Source: an uncultured Lachnospiraceae bacterium (GTDB lineage: Bacteria; Bacillota; Clostridia; Lachnospirales; Lachnospiraceae). From it: a stretch of 36,080 bases of DNA. The stretch spans positions 1 through 36,080 of the forward strand of contig CAMWPB010000042.1 in the NCBI GenBank assembly GCA_947176065.1, given 5' to 3'. Below, piece by piece: positions 7,919 to 16,375 of the stretch. Positions within the stretch are counted from its first letter, which is position 1; each line of letters begins with the position of its first letter. Below the pieces are notes generated by a model, which made no database searches, was not told where the DNA came from, and was given only the letters and a program-made list of their open reading frames with translations. The translations under genes were made by a program, and so were the position numbers.

Positions 7919-8233
7919 TCACGCCTCACGGAAGGTCGCACACTGGGTCTGTCTGCAGTCACACGCGCCGCAGCCCCTGATATCCACATGCTCCGCATGG
8001 CATTTGTAATTGGAATTGTACACACATTTTTCCGCCTCACAGTCAATGCTGATCGTACGGCAGGGATGATCCAGCGAGCTTACATAAGCGTCGTCGCGCC
8101 TCTGGGAAAAGCTCTCGCAGCACGTGCCGTCACAGTCGCATGCATGGCTGCCGCCTACCATAATGTCGCCCTTACAGCAACAGTTCTCCTGATTGTAACT
8201 ACAGTTTTCCACGCCACATTTTAATTCCGCCAT
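7919..8233 (-). CDS. DUF1540 domain protein (two Cys-rich repeats)
   Basis: A 104-aa cysteine-rich protein with two DUF1540 units: residues 5-42 (CGVENCSYNQENCCCKG ... HACDCDGTCCESF) and 63-100 (DCEAEKCVYNSNYKCHAE ... GACDCRQTQCATF). Each repeat has the C-x4-C-x-YN pattern and a later CDC, implying metal binding or disulfides. DUF1540 proteins are common in clostridia, some linked to spores; the function is unknown. Start chosen at the ATG preceded by AAGGTGGAG. It sits downstream of the GT39-like gene. Confidence 0.9.
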   Translation of the reverse strand: MAELKCGVENCSYNQENCCCKGDIMVGGSHACDCDGTCCESFSQRRDDAYVSSLDHPCRTISIDCEAEKCVYNSNYKCHAEHVDIRGCGACDCRQTQCATFREA

Positions 8234-8296
8234 AATACTCCACCTTTCTGTGTTTGTCGCATCTTATATTTCCATCATGAAGTATTATGTCCGGTC

Positions 8297-10057
8297 TTAT
8301 GAAATTTTATACAGATTAAACCAATACCGTTCCAGCAGAAAACTCCCCAGTTCCTCCACCTCAAGTCCGGCCTGCCGCCACTCGTCCGCAATCTCCTCCC
8401 GGCTGTTAAAACTGCCGATAAACCAGAGGTTTTTTTCCTGTCCTTCCTCCTGCGTCTTCTCAAGCATTTCCCGGATTTCTTCCACATCCCCGACCACGCC
8501 GCAGGGCGAGGTGATTTCCCCGATCAGCTTCTCTCCTTCCGCGCGCCACAAAAAACGCGCCGTTGTCTCCGGCAGATAATAACCCGTCACCGCCTGTACC
8601 TGGTCAAAGTTATAGAGAACGCTGTCCTGCGGGCCAATCATGGCAAGCGCATCTTCCGTCTCCGCCATCAGGCGTATTTTGTATTCCTCCTCGCCCATAA
8701 AAGCACGGTAGTCGCGCAGACCGATTATCACAACCAGAACCGTGAGTGCGACACCAACTCCCTCAAGAAGCAGATTTCTTCTTGCGTTATGTCTGCTGAC
8801 TTCATCCCGGCCCGCGGCGTTTTCTCCGTTCTTTTCAGATATAGGTTTACATAATATCTCATTCAGACAGAGCGCAAATCCCAGCCAGAAGCATCCCGAC
8901 GCGGATATCATATAGCGGTACACGAAAATCGGACGAACCAAAAACGAAGCCGCGAATCCGAACGCCGCCAGCCCTGCCAAAACCATGATGCCAGCCGTGG
9001 CAAGCCAAAACTGCTCCGTTCCCGTATCGTTATCCGTCTTCCAAAGCAGCCCATCATTTTCCCCGTTATTACATTTTTCTCTCCTATTATAGTAGAGTTT
9101 CGACGCCCACCGACACCACAAACCGAGGTAAGCCCCAAACAGCACCACCGCCAGAACCGTATTTACTCTGTCATCGGTAAAGGCAGGCTTCAGCAGAAAT
9201 TTTACGCACCCGCCGAGAGACCGCCAGGTCAGCGGCAGAATCCAGTAATTCTCACTGACCGCTCCAAGCTGTCCCGCCAGCGCAAAGAGCCATGGCGCAT
9301 AGCCAATCACGGATATTGCCACATAGAGAAACCACTCCCTGATCCGCCGCCTTTCCCTGCGCCAGAATACAAACAGTACCCAGAGATAAACCACCACCAC
9401 GGCCACGCATGCAAAATACTGGGTGTAGGCCGCCGCCAGCCCGTAAAACGTAAGTGCCGCGCCATGCAGGCGGCGCTTCTGCGTCTGCCGCCCGGTTTCC
9501 GTCTCCGCCCCTGCAGGTTCCCCCGCTCCCGGCCCGTTTTCTCCCGGCATCGTTTTCTGGTTTACATAACACCCCGTCAGCGCATAGCCATGCAGAAACG
9601 CCGCTGTCACAAACAAAAGCGCCCAGCCGTACATCCGCACCTCCACCGTATAGGCCGGAAGCTGGGGCATGGCCGTCACGCAGAACAGAAACAGGCCGCC
9701 CACAAACAGGCCGAACCGTTTCCTCATGAAGGTAACCGCATAAATCAGAAGAATAAAGTACGGCATCACCGACACGATCTTCGCCGGTATCACTGTTCCG
9801 ATTGCCGGATTTATCAGTTTACATAAGTCTACAAACAGCTTGACAATACAATAATACAGCGGCGGATGTACGTCTGCCGCTGTAAAACGGACCAGCTCGC
9901 CGTAGGAATGTTCGACCATCCCCACGGTGAACAGCTCGTCGTACCAGATGTCATTGCTAAAGCACAGCATCAGGCTTCTGCCAAGCATGAGCAGGCCAAG
10001 TCCAAGCAGGAGGAATCCTGCAATGTCCCTGCCCGTCCGATTTTGCTTCTTCTCCAT
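8297..10057 (-). CDS. Multi-pass membrane glycosyltransferase, GT39/ArnT-like (GT-C fold)
   Basis: A 586-aa integral membrane protein with about ten to twelve hydrophobic segments. The N-terminal region has the GT-C hallmarks: an acidic pair in DIWYDELFT (about 36-44) on the first external loop, DVHPPLYY (about 62-69) and EVRMYGW on a later loop. These match PMT/ArnT-type enzymes that move a sugar from a polyprenyl-phosphate carrier to protein, lipid or cell-wall polymer. A soluble C-terminal stretch (about 455-586) resembles the extracytoplasmic domain of such proteins. Substrate cannot be read. The coding region carries three copies of the GTTTACATAA decamer (8845, 9560, 9817). Confidence 0.85.
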   Translation of the reverse strand: MEKKQNRTGRDIAGFLLLGLGLLMLGRSLMLCFSNDIWYDELFTVGMVEHSYGELVRFTAADVHPPLYYCIVKLFVDLCKLINPAIGTVIPAKIVSVMPYFILLIYAVTFMRKRFGLFVGGLFLFCVTAMPQLPAYTVEVRMYGWALLFVTAAFLHGYALTGCYVNQKTMPGENGPGAGEPAGAETETGRQTQKRRLHGAALTFYGLAAAYTQYFACVAVVVVYLWVLFVFWRRERRRIREWFLYVAISVIGYAPWLFALAGQLGAVSENYWILPLTWRSLGGCVKFLLKPAFTDDRVNTVLAVVLFGAYLGLWCRWASKLYYNRREKCNNGENDGLLWKTDNDTGTEQFWLATAGIMVLAGLAAFGFAASFLVRPIFVYRYMISASGCFWLGFALCLNEILCKPISEKNGENAAGRDEVSRHNARRNLLLEGVGVALTVLVVIIGLRDYRAFMGEEEYKIRLMAETEDALAMIGPQDSVLYNFDQVQAVTGYYLPETTARFLWRAEGEKLIGEITSPCGVVGDVEEIREMLEKTQEEGQEKNLWFIGSFNSREEIADEWRQAGLEVEELGSFLLERYWFNLYKIS

Positions 10058-10126
10058 ACACTTCCCTTTATCTTTGCCAAACTCCGCAGACCAACGGTTA
10101 TGTCAGCTCTACTGCTTCTGCTCTTC

Positions 10127-12076
10127 CTACACTTCCTCTTTGCGGATTTCCTTCGTCCTGATCTCCTTACAGATCTGGTCGATGAACTCCTGCAGAGGTT
10201 TCACGCCCTCGTCGCCCGCATAACGGCTTCTGACGGACACCGTCTTGTCCTCCGCCTCCTGCGCGCCCACTACAAGCATGTAAGGCACCTTGGCCAGTCT
10301 CGCCTCACGGATCTTGAAGCCAATCTTCTCCGAACGGTTATCCACCGTCACGTCAATGTCGTTTCCCGCAAGCTCTTTTCTGATCTCCTCCGCGTATTCG
10401 TCATACTTTTCGGAAATCGTAAGCACACGCACCTGCTCCGGGCACAGCCAGGTAGGGAACTTGCCGGCATATTTCTCGATCAGCCATGCGAGCGTCCTCT
10501 CGTAGCAGCCCATGGACGTCCTGTGGATAATGCCGGGGCGCACCTTGTCGCCGTTCTGGTCGATATAATACATATCGAACTGCTCCGCCAGAAGAGCGTC
10601 CCACTGGATGGTAATCATGGTATCCTCTTTGCCGTATACGTTCTTCGCGTTGATATCCACCTTCGGCCCGTAGAAAGCCGCCTCGCCTATATCCTCCGTG
10701 AAAGGAAGCTCCAGCTCAATCAGGATATCCCGGATATGCGCCTCCGTCTCGTTCCAGACTTCCGGCTCACCGATATATTTCTCCGGGTTCTCCGGGTCCC
10801 ACTTGGACAGATGCCAGGTAACGTCCCCCAGCAGTCCCAAGGTTGACATAACATATTTTGCCAGCGCGATACAGCCCTTGAACTCCTCCACCATCTGATC
10901 CGGTCTCATAATCAGATGCCCCTCGGAAATGGTAAACTGACGCACACGGGTCAGTCCGTGCATCTCACCGGAGTCCTCGTTTCTGAAAAGCGTGGACGTC
11001 TCACCGTAACGGATCGGCAGATCCCGGTAAGAATGCTGGGTATTCTTGTAGCAGTAATACTGGAAAGGACAGGTCATAGGACGAAGCGCAAACACCTCTT
11101 TGTCCTTCTCCTCGTCTCCCAGCACGAACATGCCTTCCTTGTAATGATCCCAGTGGCCGGACATTTTATATAAGTCGCTCTTTGCCATAAGCGGGGTCTT
11201 GGTCCGCACATAGCCCCACTCCTTATCCTCCAGATCCTCGATCCAGCGCTGTAACTTCATCACCATCTTCGTGCCCTTTGGCAAAAGTAAGGGGAGACCC
11301 TGTCCGATCACGTCCACCGTGGTGAACAGCTCCATCTCACGCCCCAGCTTGTTGTGGTCACGGCGCTTGATATCCTCCAGATGCTCCAGATAGGCAGCAA
11401 GCTCCTCCTTCTTGGAAAAAGCGGTGCCGTAGATACGCTGCAGCTGCGCCTTGTTGGAATCCCCCCGCCAGTATGCCATGGAGGAGGAAATCAGCTTGTA
11501 CGCCTTAATATTTTTCGTGCTCATCAGATGCGGCCCTGCGCACAGATCCACAAATCCGCCCTGATCGTAAAAGGAAATCTCCGCATCCTCAGGCAGATCC
11601 TGAATCAGCTCCACCTTATACGGCTCGTTTCTCTCCTCCATAAACTTGACCGCTTCCGCCCTCGGCAGGGTAAACCGCTCCAGCTTATGTCCTTCCTTAA
11701 TGATTTTCTTCATCTCCGCTTCCAGCTTATCCAGATCCTCCCTGGAAAAGGGCGCGGCGTCGAAATCATAATAGAAGCCCTCCTCGATGGCAGGACCGAT
11801 GGTCACCTTCGCCTCCGGGAACAGACGCTTCACCGCCTCCGCAAGCACATGGGAAGCCGTATGTCTGACAACCTTAAGCCCTTCCGGGTCGTTCGCCGTC
11901 AGAATGTTCAGACTGCAGTCCCCTTCAATCATGGTGCGCAGATCTTTTACCTCGCCGTCCACTTCCCCGGCGCAGGCTGCGCGGGCCAGTCCCTCGGAGA
12001 TATCCAGCGCGATATCATAGATGCTCATAGGCTGCGCATACTCTTTAAATGATCCGTCTTTCAATGTAATTTTCAT
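10127..12076 (-). CDS. thrS: Threonyl-tRNA synthetase
   Basis: A 649-aa class II synthetase charging tRNA-Thr. Domains in order: TGS (1-60, MKITLKDGSFKEY), the editing domain with HTASH (about 77-81) and CAGPHL, then the catalytic core with RPMTCPFQYY carrying the zinc Cys, RVRQFTISEGHLIMR with the zinc His, and RTSMGCYERTLAWLIEKY as motif 3, and an anticodon-binding domain from about 545. AAGGAGG is 12 nt from this ATG; a TTG two codons upstream (12082) has a better 6-nt spacing and could be the real start. It is preceded by a small membrane protein gene and a T-box leader. Confidence 0.97.
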   Translation of the reverse strand: MKITLKDGSFKEYAQPMSIYDIALDISEGLARAACAGEVDGEVKDLRTMIEGDCSLNILTANDPEGLKVVRHTASHVLAEAVKRLFPEAKVTIGPAIEEGFYYDFDAAPFSREDLDKLEAEMKKIIKEGHKLERFTLPRAEAVKFMEERNEPYKVELIQDLPEDAEISFYDQGGFVDLCAGPHLMSTKNIKAYKLISSSMAYWRGDSNKAQLQRIYGTAFSKKEELAAYLEHLEDIKRRDHNKLGREMELFTTVDVIGQGLPLLLPKGTKMVMKLQRWIEDLEDKEWGYVRTKTPLMAKSDLYKMSGHWDHYKEGMFVLGDEEKDKEVFALRPMTCPFQYYCYKNTQHSYRDLPIRYGETSTLFRNEDSGEMHGLTRVRQFTISEGHLIMRPDQMVEEFKGCIALAKYVMSTLGLLGDVTWHLSKWDPENPEKYIGEPEVWNETEAHIRDILIELELPFTEDIGEAAFYGPKVDINAKNVYGKEDTMITIQWDALLAEQFDMYYIDQNGDKVRPGIIHRTSMGCYERTLAWLIEKYAGKFPTWLCPEQVRVLTISEKYDEYAEEIRKELAGNDIDVTVDNRSEKIGFKIREARLAKVPYMLVVGAQEAEDKTVSVRSRYAGDEGVKPLQEFIDQICKEIRTKEIRKEEV

Positions 12077-12117
12077 TTTCAATCTTTTCCTCCTTATCAA
12101 AATTTCTTAACATGCAC

Positions 12118-12351
12118 TCAGGCATTATGACTGTCACTGTTCCCATTCTCGCTGCCGTTATGACAGCCGTTTCCCGTATTATGGCTGCCTATTGCAATAC
12201 TGATACCATGCGTCAGCGGCGCGGCGATCATCCCGATACAGACGCCCGCCAGAAAACAGATCGCCCCGATCAGGCAGAAATCCAGTTTTTTGAAGGTAAG
12301 CTCGCCGTTTATCGTGTCAAGCGCTTTTTCTTTCCATTCGGTCAGTTCCAT
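12118..12351 (-). CDS. Small membrane protein with Gly/His/Asn-rich tail, between T-box and thrS
   Basis: A 77-aa protein: an N-terminal amphipathic stretch (MELTEWKEKALDTING), one strong hydrophobic segment at about 24-46 (FCLIGAICFLAGVCIGMIAA), and a tail rich in Gly, Ser, His, Asn (GSHNTGNGCHNGSENG). AAGGAGG is correctly placed before the ATG at 12351. It ends 41 bp before thrS and lies downstream of the T-box terminator, so both genes should respond to uncharged tRNA-Thr. I do not recognise the family; the polar tail could bind metal. Confidence 0.75.
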   Translation of the reverse strand: MELTEWKEKALDTINGELTFKKLDFCLIGAICFLAGVCIGMIAAPLTHGISIAIGSHNTGNGCHNGSENGNSDSHNA

Positions 12352-12367
12352 TGTTTTCCTCCTTTTT

Positions 12368-12501
12368 CGTTTTCTGACTCTGCTGCTCATAAGCAGATTC
12401 GAAATGCTCCGCATTTCTCATTCGCGTTGCTCGTCATAAACCGTCATAGCCAGTCCTGCATGCAAGCATGCGTCCTGTCTCTGCCGTTTTCTGACTCTGC
12501 T
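12368..12501. repeat. Short duplicated segment: 17-bp direct repeats bounding about 100 bp
   Basis: CGTTTTCTGACTCTGCT occurs at 12368-12384 and again at 12485-12501, 117 bp apart, between the T-box terminator and the small gene's ribosome site. The enclosed DNA has palindromic pieces (GCATGCAAGCATGC) and a stretch at 12389-12409 that recurs with three changes at 27860-27880. This suggests a dispersed, non-coding repeat family that inserted into the leader. Confidence 0.55.
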
Positions 12502-12510
12502 TATACGCGC

Positions 12511-12549
12511 AAAAAATCCCCTGCACTGTCAGTCAGACTGTGCAGAGGA
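12511..12549 (-). terminator. T-box terminator
   Basis: Minus-strand stem CCTCTGCAC/GTGCAGGGG followed by six T, directly after the T-box sequence. It is the switchable terminator whose alternative antiterminator uses the T-box motif. Confidence 0.88.
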
Positions 12550-12795
12550 CGTATGTTTACGCGGTTCCACCTCGCTTGTTCCGTGCGCTTTTTGCGGCGC
12601 CGGAACCACTCATTCGACTGTAACGTAAGTCAACGGGCTGTATTAAAGCCACTCGGAGTCGGTTTTCAAATGTTTCCCGCAAAAGCGCTTTCAGCACACG
12701 GCGCTTCTCTCTGCTGCGTTCGGCATCCTACTCTTCTCGTCAATGTATTATTCTCTATCCTGTTGCTTCCGCCCGGATCTCCTGTAAAAGAGCCG
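12550..12795 (-). promoter_or_regulatory. T-box riboswitch (threonyl) upstream of the thrS operon
   Basis: The minus strand carries the conserved T-box AGGTGGAACCGCG (12560-12572), preceded by a long stem I region with GAGAG/AGAGTAGGATGCCG-like elements and followed by the terminator. Binding of uncharged tRNA stabilises the antiterminator and lets transcription reach the genes. The downstream gene thrS implies tRNA-Thr; an ACC at 12661-12663 is a possible specifier codon, tentative because I placed it by eye. Confidence 0.92.
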
Positions 12796-12813
12796 GGTAA
12801 AAATCATATATTT

Positions 12814-12842
12814 ATTCTATGCCAGAAAAACCGAAAAGTAAA
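12814..12842 (-). promoter_or_regulatory. Probable promoter of the T-box/thrS transcript
   Basis: TTTACT (12837-12842) and TAGAAT (12814-12819), spacer 17 bp, on the minus strand just upstream of the T-box leader. The surrounding DNA is AT-rich. Confidence 0.55.
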
Positions 12843-12926
12843 GTGTAAATTTTTACTACAGACACATACATTCGCTGCATCCGGCATTTGGTTTACATAA
12901 CTTGGATGCTCTGTTGTCCTACACCC

Positions 12927-13433
12927 TTACGCGTTCTTCCCGCAGCACTTTTTATACTTCTTGCCGCTGCCGCAGGGACAGGGATCGTTGGGATAAACCT
13001 TCTTATCCTTATGAACGGTAGTGGACTCCTTCTGCTCCCTGTAGAGCGCCTTTCTCTTATCCTCGTCGAAGATGTCGTTCCACTCCTCCAGATTATAGAG
13101 CCAGTCTGCACCGGCCGCTACCATGTTCTTATAAAGCAGCTCCTTGTTGAAGCCGAGGCTTACCTTCGTGTCCTCCTCCATCTCCTCGATGGGGTTCGCC
13201 TTCTTCAGGCTGTCGTTAATACCGTCCAGAAAACCCGTCATGGTCATCAGATCCACTTCGTATTTATCCGCAAGCTCCTTGACCGTACCTTTTACCGCCT
13301 TGTCCGGGGTCTTCAAAAGCTGTGCATAGATTTCCTTTTCCTTCTGGAAATAGGCAGACCAGAGTCTCTGCAAATCTCCCTTGTTCGCTGTCTCCGAATA
13401 CGCCATATCGCGCCACTGTTGTAATAAAGCCAT
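12927..13433 (-). CDS. SEC-C motif protein
   Basis: A 168-aa protein: a helical N-terminal domain (1-140) with no recognised enzyme motif, then a SEC-C zinc-binding tail ([18 protein letters not shown], ligands Cys152, Cys154, Cys163 and Cys164). This motif, first seen at the SecA C-terminus, binds SecB or ribosomes in some proteins; stand-alone versions are of unknown role. No partner gene is evident: thrS's T-box promoter lies downstream and a gap lies upstream. Confidence 0.88.
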   Translation of the reverse strand: MALLQQWRDMAYSETANKGDLQRLWSAYFQKEKEIYAQLLKTPDKAVKGTVKELADKYEVDLMTMTGFLDGINDSLKKANPIEEMEEDTKVSLGFNKELLYKNMVAAGADWLYNLEEWNDIFDEDKRKALYREQKESTTVHKDKKVYPNDPCPCGSGKKYKKCCGKNA

Positions 13434-13697
13434 TGTACCGTACCACCTTTATCCTGTAATCTTGGTTTCCCTGCCTGTCCCTGAAAGGACACCCGGAAAC
13501 TGTCTGATGCGTCGCCGCATTCGATATTAAGTATATACCATTTCATGAGAAAAGTAAATTTATATTTCCTTAAGATTAGCAGGTGCGCTCCTTATTGAAA
13601 AAAAGCTGCAAAATTTTTTAAGGAAAGTGTATAAAGCCCTCAAAACTGGCAACAATGATACTAAGCAAAAGATAAGAAATACTTATCCTCCCCTAAA
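13434..13697. other. Gene-free stretch between SEC-C gene and the deo operon terminator
   Basis: AT-rich non-coding DNA of about 260 bp, presumably holding the minus-strand promoter of the SEC-C gene close to 13540-13560. I see no gene, RNA motif or clear dyad, apart from the terminator starting at 13695. Confidence 0.5.
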
Positions 13698-13739
13698 AGA
13701 GAATCCCCCGGCGCATTACATGTGTGCCGGGGATTCTCT
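13695..13739 (-). terminator. Terminator of the nucleoside/deo operon
   Basis: Arms AGAGAATCCCCGGC and GCCGGGGGATTCTCT with one bulge, loop ACACATGTAATGC, followed by TTT on the minus strand, 24 bp beyond the last gene of the operon. The hairpin is strong enough to act on both strands. Confidence 0.8.
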
Positions 13740-13762
13740 ATGATGATTCCACCTGTCCGCTG

Positions 13763-14371
13763 TCAGATCGTCCGCTCGTAAACGCCGTTCTCTTTCACAA
13801 ACCCAACCTTTTTCAGATAGTCCTCGTGTCCCGCCGGCGCGTCCGGGAAGGAGAGCTTCACAATGCCCTGCCCGCCGAGCGCGCCGTACAGATACCGCCC
13901 CACCGAGCAGTCACGGTACTGCGGCGTCGTGTAATCCAGAGAGATTTCAAGTGTTCCATCCCCCTTTTTTCTTCCCAACAGCACACCCGCCGGAACCGTA
14001 TCGTGTACCACCATATAAGCGGCGTCTGCCTTCGTCTCCCCAGACCGGAAATCGGGGAAAAATTTCCTGATGTCCTCCGCATAATAGTTTAAAAAGTACT
14101 GCAGTCCGGCCGCCTCCGGCTCCTCTGTTATCACATCATAGCGCTTCTGGGACTTAAGAAGCTTATGCAGATTGTACATATTGATCCCCACCAGACAAAG
14201 ATTCATCAGCGCCGTCGGATAGGAACCGATAATGGTCGCATATACGGTAAAAATGATCGCTCCGATCGAATTGACAATCCTGAGTCTGATTACCGAAGTC
14301 ATCAGAAAAGACACCAGTACGAGCAGGGAAGAAAAATATCCGACCAGCTCCACAATCATACGTGTATCCAT
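13763..14371 (-). CDS. YgjV-like membrane protein with a C-terminal GNAT-like domain
   Basis: A 202-aa protein. Residues 5-80 hold three hydrophobic helices (VELVGYFSSLLVLVSFLMT; NSIGAIIFTVYATIIG; ALMNLCLVGINMYNLHKLL) in the pattern of YgjV/Imp-type small membrane proteins. Residues 85-200 are soluble, with DYTTPQYRDCSVGRYLYGAL and KVGFVKENGVYERTI, which resemble the acyl-CoA loop and last strands of GNAT acetyltransferases. Its ribosome site (AAAGGAG) overlaps the deoC stop region, so it is co-transcribed and coupled with deoC. The link to nucleoside use is unknown. Confidence 0.75.
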   Translation of the reverse strand: MDTRMIVELVGYFSSLLVLVSFLMTSVIRLRIVNSIGAIIFTVYATIIGSYPTALMNLCLVGINMYNLHKLLKSQKRYDVITEEPEAAGLQYFLNYYAEDIRKFFPDFRSGETKADAAYMVVHDTVPAGVLLGRKKGDGTLEISLDYTTPQYRDCSVGRYLYGALGGQGIVKLSFPDAPAGHEDYLKKVGFVKENGVYERTI

Positions 14372-14376
14372 TTCCG

Positions 14377-15018
14377 TTATACTCCTTTCGCCAGCCTGCT
14401 TGTTCCAAGCCTGTCCGCACCGAGCCGGATAAACTCCTCCGCATCGTTAAAGTCAGCGATGCCGCCCGCCGCCTTGATCTTCACATGCTCTCCCACGTTT
14501 TCTTTCATGAGGGCGATGTCCGCAAAGGTTGCGCCGCCTGTGGAAAAGCCGGTGGAAGTTTTGATGTACTCCGCGCCCGACCTGGTGACGATCTCACACA
14601 TCTTCTTCTTTTCCTCTTCCGTCAGCAGGCAGGTCTCAATGATCACCTTCAGGATTTTCCCGCCGCACGCCTCATGCACCTTGCGGATCTCCTCTTCCAC
14701 CTGATCATAAAGGCCGTCCTTCAAAAGACCGATATTAATGACCATGTCAATCTCTGACGCACCGTTTTCCACTGCGTCCTTCGTCTCGAACACCTTTACC
14801 GCCGTGGTGCTGTAGCCGTTGGGGAAACCGATCACGGTACAGATGGGAAGCTTTCCCTGCACATAGTCCGCCGCCTGTTTCACATAGGAAGCCGGGATAC
14901 AGGCGGACGCCGTTTCATACTGCATCCCCTCATCCAGAATTTTGCGTATTTCTTCCCATGTCGCGGTCTGTGCCAACAAGGTGTGATCCACCCTCTTTAA
15001 GATTTCTTTCTTATCCAT
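14377..15018 (-). CDS. deoC: Deoxyribose-phosphate aldolase
   Basis: A 213-aa class I aldolase that splits 2-deoxyribose 5-phosphate into glyceraldehyde 3-phosphate and acetaldehyde, the last step of deoxynucleoside breakdown. The Schiff-base Lys153 is in YIKTSTGF; Asp91 in SEIDMVIN and Lys182 in VKIKAAGGI form the proton relay. Length is standard for the short bacterial form. It follows deoB by 80 bp and precedes the YgjV-like gene by 5 bp. Confidence 0.97.
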   Translation of the reverse strand: MDKKEILKRVDHTLLAQTATWEEIRKILDEGMQYETASACIPASYVKQAADYVQGKLPICTVIGFPNGYSTTAVKVFETKDAVENGASEIDMVINIGLLKDGLYDQVEEEIRKVHEACGGKILKVIIETCLLTEEEKKKMCEIVTRSGAEYIKTSTGFSTGGATFADIALMKENVGEHVKIKAAGGIADFNDAEEFIRLGADRLGTSRLAKGV

Positions 15019-15098
15019 AGTTGTCCCTTTCTACTTATTATTATACTATGTTACTTTGTGGCTGCTTTTCTCTTCCTCCCGCATACTGCCGGACAGGG

Positions 15099-16289
15099 TT
15101 ATTTTAACGCCCCAAGCACCGACTCACCGATCGTCCCTTCCGGCATCTGTACGCCGAAATTGTCCGCGATGGTGGCGCCGATCCATGCAAAGTTCTCTCC
15201 GTCAGGAAGTCTGCCCGCGCCCTGCATGGAAGGGGAGTATGCCAGAAACGGCACTCTCTCCCGGGTGTGATCCGTTCCTGTGTGGGTCGGGTCGTTTCCG
15301 TGATCCGCCGTGAGGATCAGCAGATCATCCTCCTTTAAAAGCGGCAGCAGAATCCCCAGTTTCTCATCGAACTTCTCCAGCTCCTTCGCGTACCCCTCCA
15401 CGTCCCTGCGGTGTCCCCACAGCGCGTCGAAGTCCACAAGGTTTACATAACACAAACCCGTAAAATCCCGCTTTGCAATCTCTATGGTCTGTTCCATACC
15501 GTGTACGGAGCTCTTGGACTTATTGGATTCCGTCAGCCCTTCCCCGTCAAAAATATCGAATATCTTACCCACGGATATGACAGAAAGTCCTGCGTCCTTT
15601 AGCGCGTCCAGCGCCGTTTTGCCGAAGGGTTTCAGGGCATAATCGTGGCGGTTGCTGGTACGTTTAAACTCACCGCGCTTCTTCCCCACATAAGGTCTGG
15701 CAATGACCCTGCCCACCTTCCACTCATCCTTCATGGTGAGTTCCCTTGCGATCTCACAGCAGCGGTACAGCTCTTCCAGCCCGAAAGTCTCCTCGTTGCC
15801 GCAGATCTGCAAAACGGAATCCGCCGAGGTGTACACAATCATATGCCCGGTGGCGATCTCCTCCTCCGCCAGCTCTTCCAGAATCTCTGTGCCGCTGGCG
15901 CTCTTGTTGCCGATAATGGTGCGCCCGGTTCTTTCGGACAGCTCGTCAATCAGCTCCTTGGGAAAACCCGTCTCCGTAAAGGTCTGAAAAGGCGTGGTGA
16001 CATGCAGTCCCATCATTTCCCAGTGTCCTGTCATGGTATCCTTCCCGGCGCTGGCCTCATTTAACTTTGCATAATATGCAAGCGGCTTCTCCACCGGCTC
16101 TACCCCCTTGAGGGAATGCAGATTCGCCATGCCGAGCTTTTGCAGGTTTGGAATCCGAAAGGGATCGGTGTGCGCCGCAATATGGCCCAGTGTATCCGTC
16201 CCCGCATCGCCGTATGCCGCCGCATCAGGCAGCGCGCCTACGCCCAGCGAATCGATTACAATCGTAAATATTCTCTTATACTTACTCAT
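15099..16289 (-). CDS. deoB: Phosphopentomutase
   Basis: A 396-aa alkaline-phosphatase-superfamily mutase converting (deoxy)ribose 1-phosphate to the 5-phosphate, between DeoD and DeoC in the salvage path. Visible sites: Asp13 in [12 protein letters not shown], the phospho-acceptor Thr85 in [14 protein letters not shown], the SADSVLQI metal region, and the late [16 protein letters not shown] metal cluster. The family length is about 390. It carries one GTTTACATAA decamer in its coding region (15441). Confidence 0.97.
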   Translation of the reverse strand: MSKYKRIFTIVIDSLGVGALPDAAAYGDAGTDTLGHIAAHTDPFRIPNLQKLGMANLHSLKGVEPVEKPLAYYAKLNEASAGKDTMTGHWEMMGLHVTTPFQTFTETGFPKELIDELSERTGRTIIGNKSASGTEILEELAEEEIATGHMIVYTSADSVLQICGNEETFGLEELYRCCEIARELTMKDEWKVGRVIARPYVGKKRGEFKRTSNRHDYALKPFGKTALDALKDAGLSVISVGKIFDIFDGEGLTESNKSKSSVHGMEQTIEIAKRDFTGLCYVNLVDFDALWGHRRDVEGYAKELEKFDEKLGILLPLLKEDDLLILTADHGNDPTHTGTDHTRERVPFLAYSPSMQGAGRLPDGENFAWIGATIADNFGVQMPEGTIGESVLGALK

Positions 16290-16305
16290 TTTTACCTCTT
16301 TTCCC

Positions 16306-16335
16306 TGCGCAGGAGATGTTACACTCCCCTGCGCA
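16306..16335. other. Intercistronic hairpin between permease and deoB
   Basis: TGCGCAGGAGA and TCCCCTGCGCA form an 11-bp stem with an 8-nt loop (one G-T pair in the RNA). No T-run follows on the minus strand, so it is more likely an mRNA processing or stability element, perhaps setting a lower level for deoB-deoC than for the transporter or the reverse. Confidence 0.55.
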
Positions 16336-16375
16336 AAAACATTATTTTACGTCCGCTCCGGTTCCCGCCTTCCTT

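Noticed and set aside
8077..8088. GCTTACATAAGC as a tenth copy of the GTTTACATAA motif
   Set aside because: It differs at one core base and is a palindrome of its own, so it was not counted; likewise GTTATGTCAAC near 27150.
9866..10846. Plus-strand open frame of 326 codons
   Set aside because: Antisense across the start of the GT39-like gene and the end of thrS; His/Arg/Leu-rich shadow protein.
12112..12900. Plus-strand open frame of 262 codons
   Set aside because: It runs antisense through the thrS T-box, its terminator and the small membrane protein gene; no ribosome site and implausible composition.
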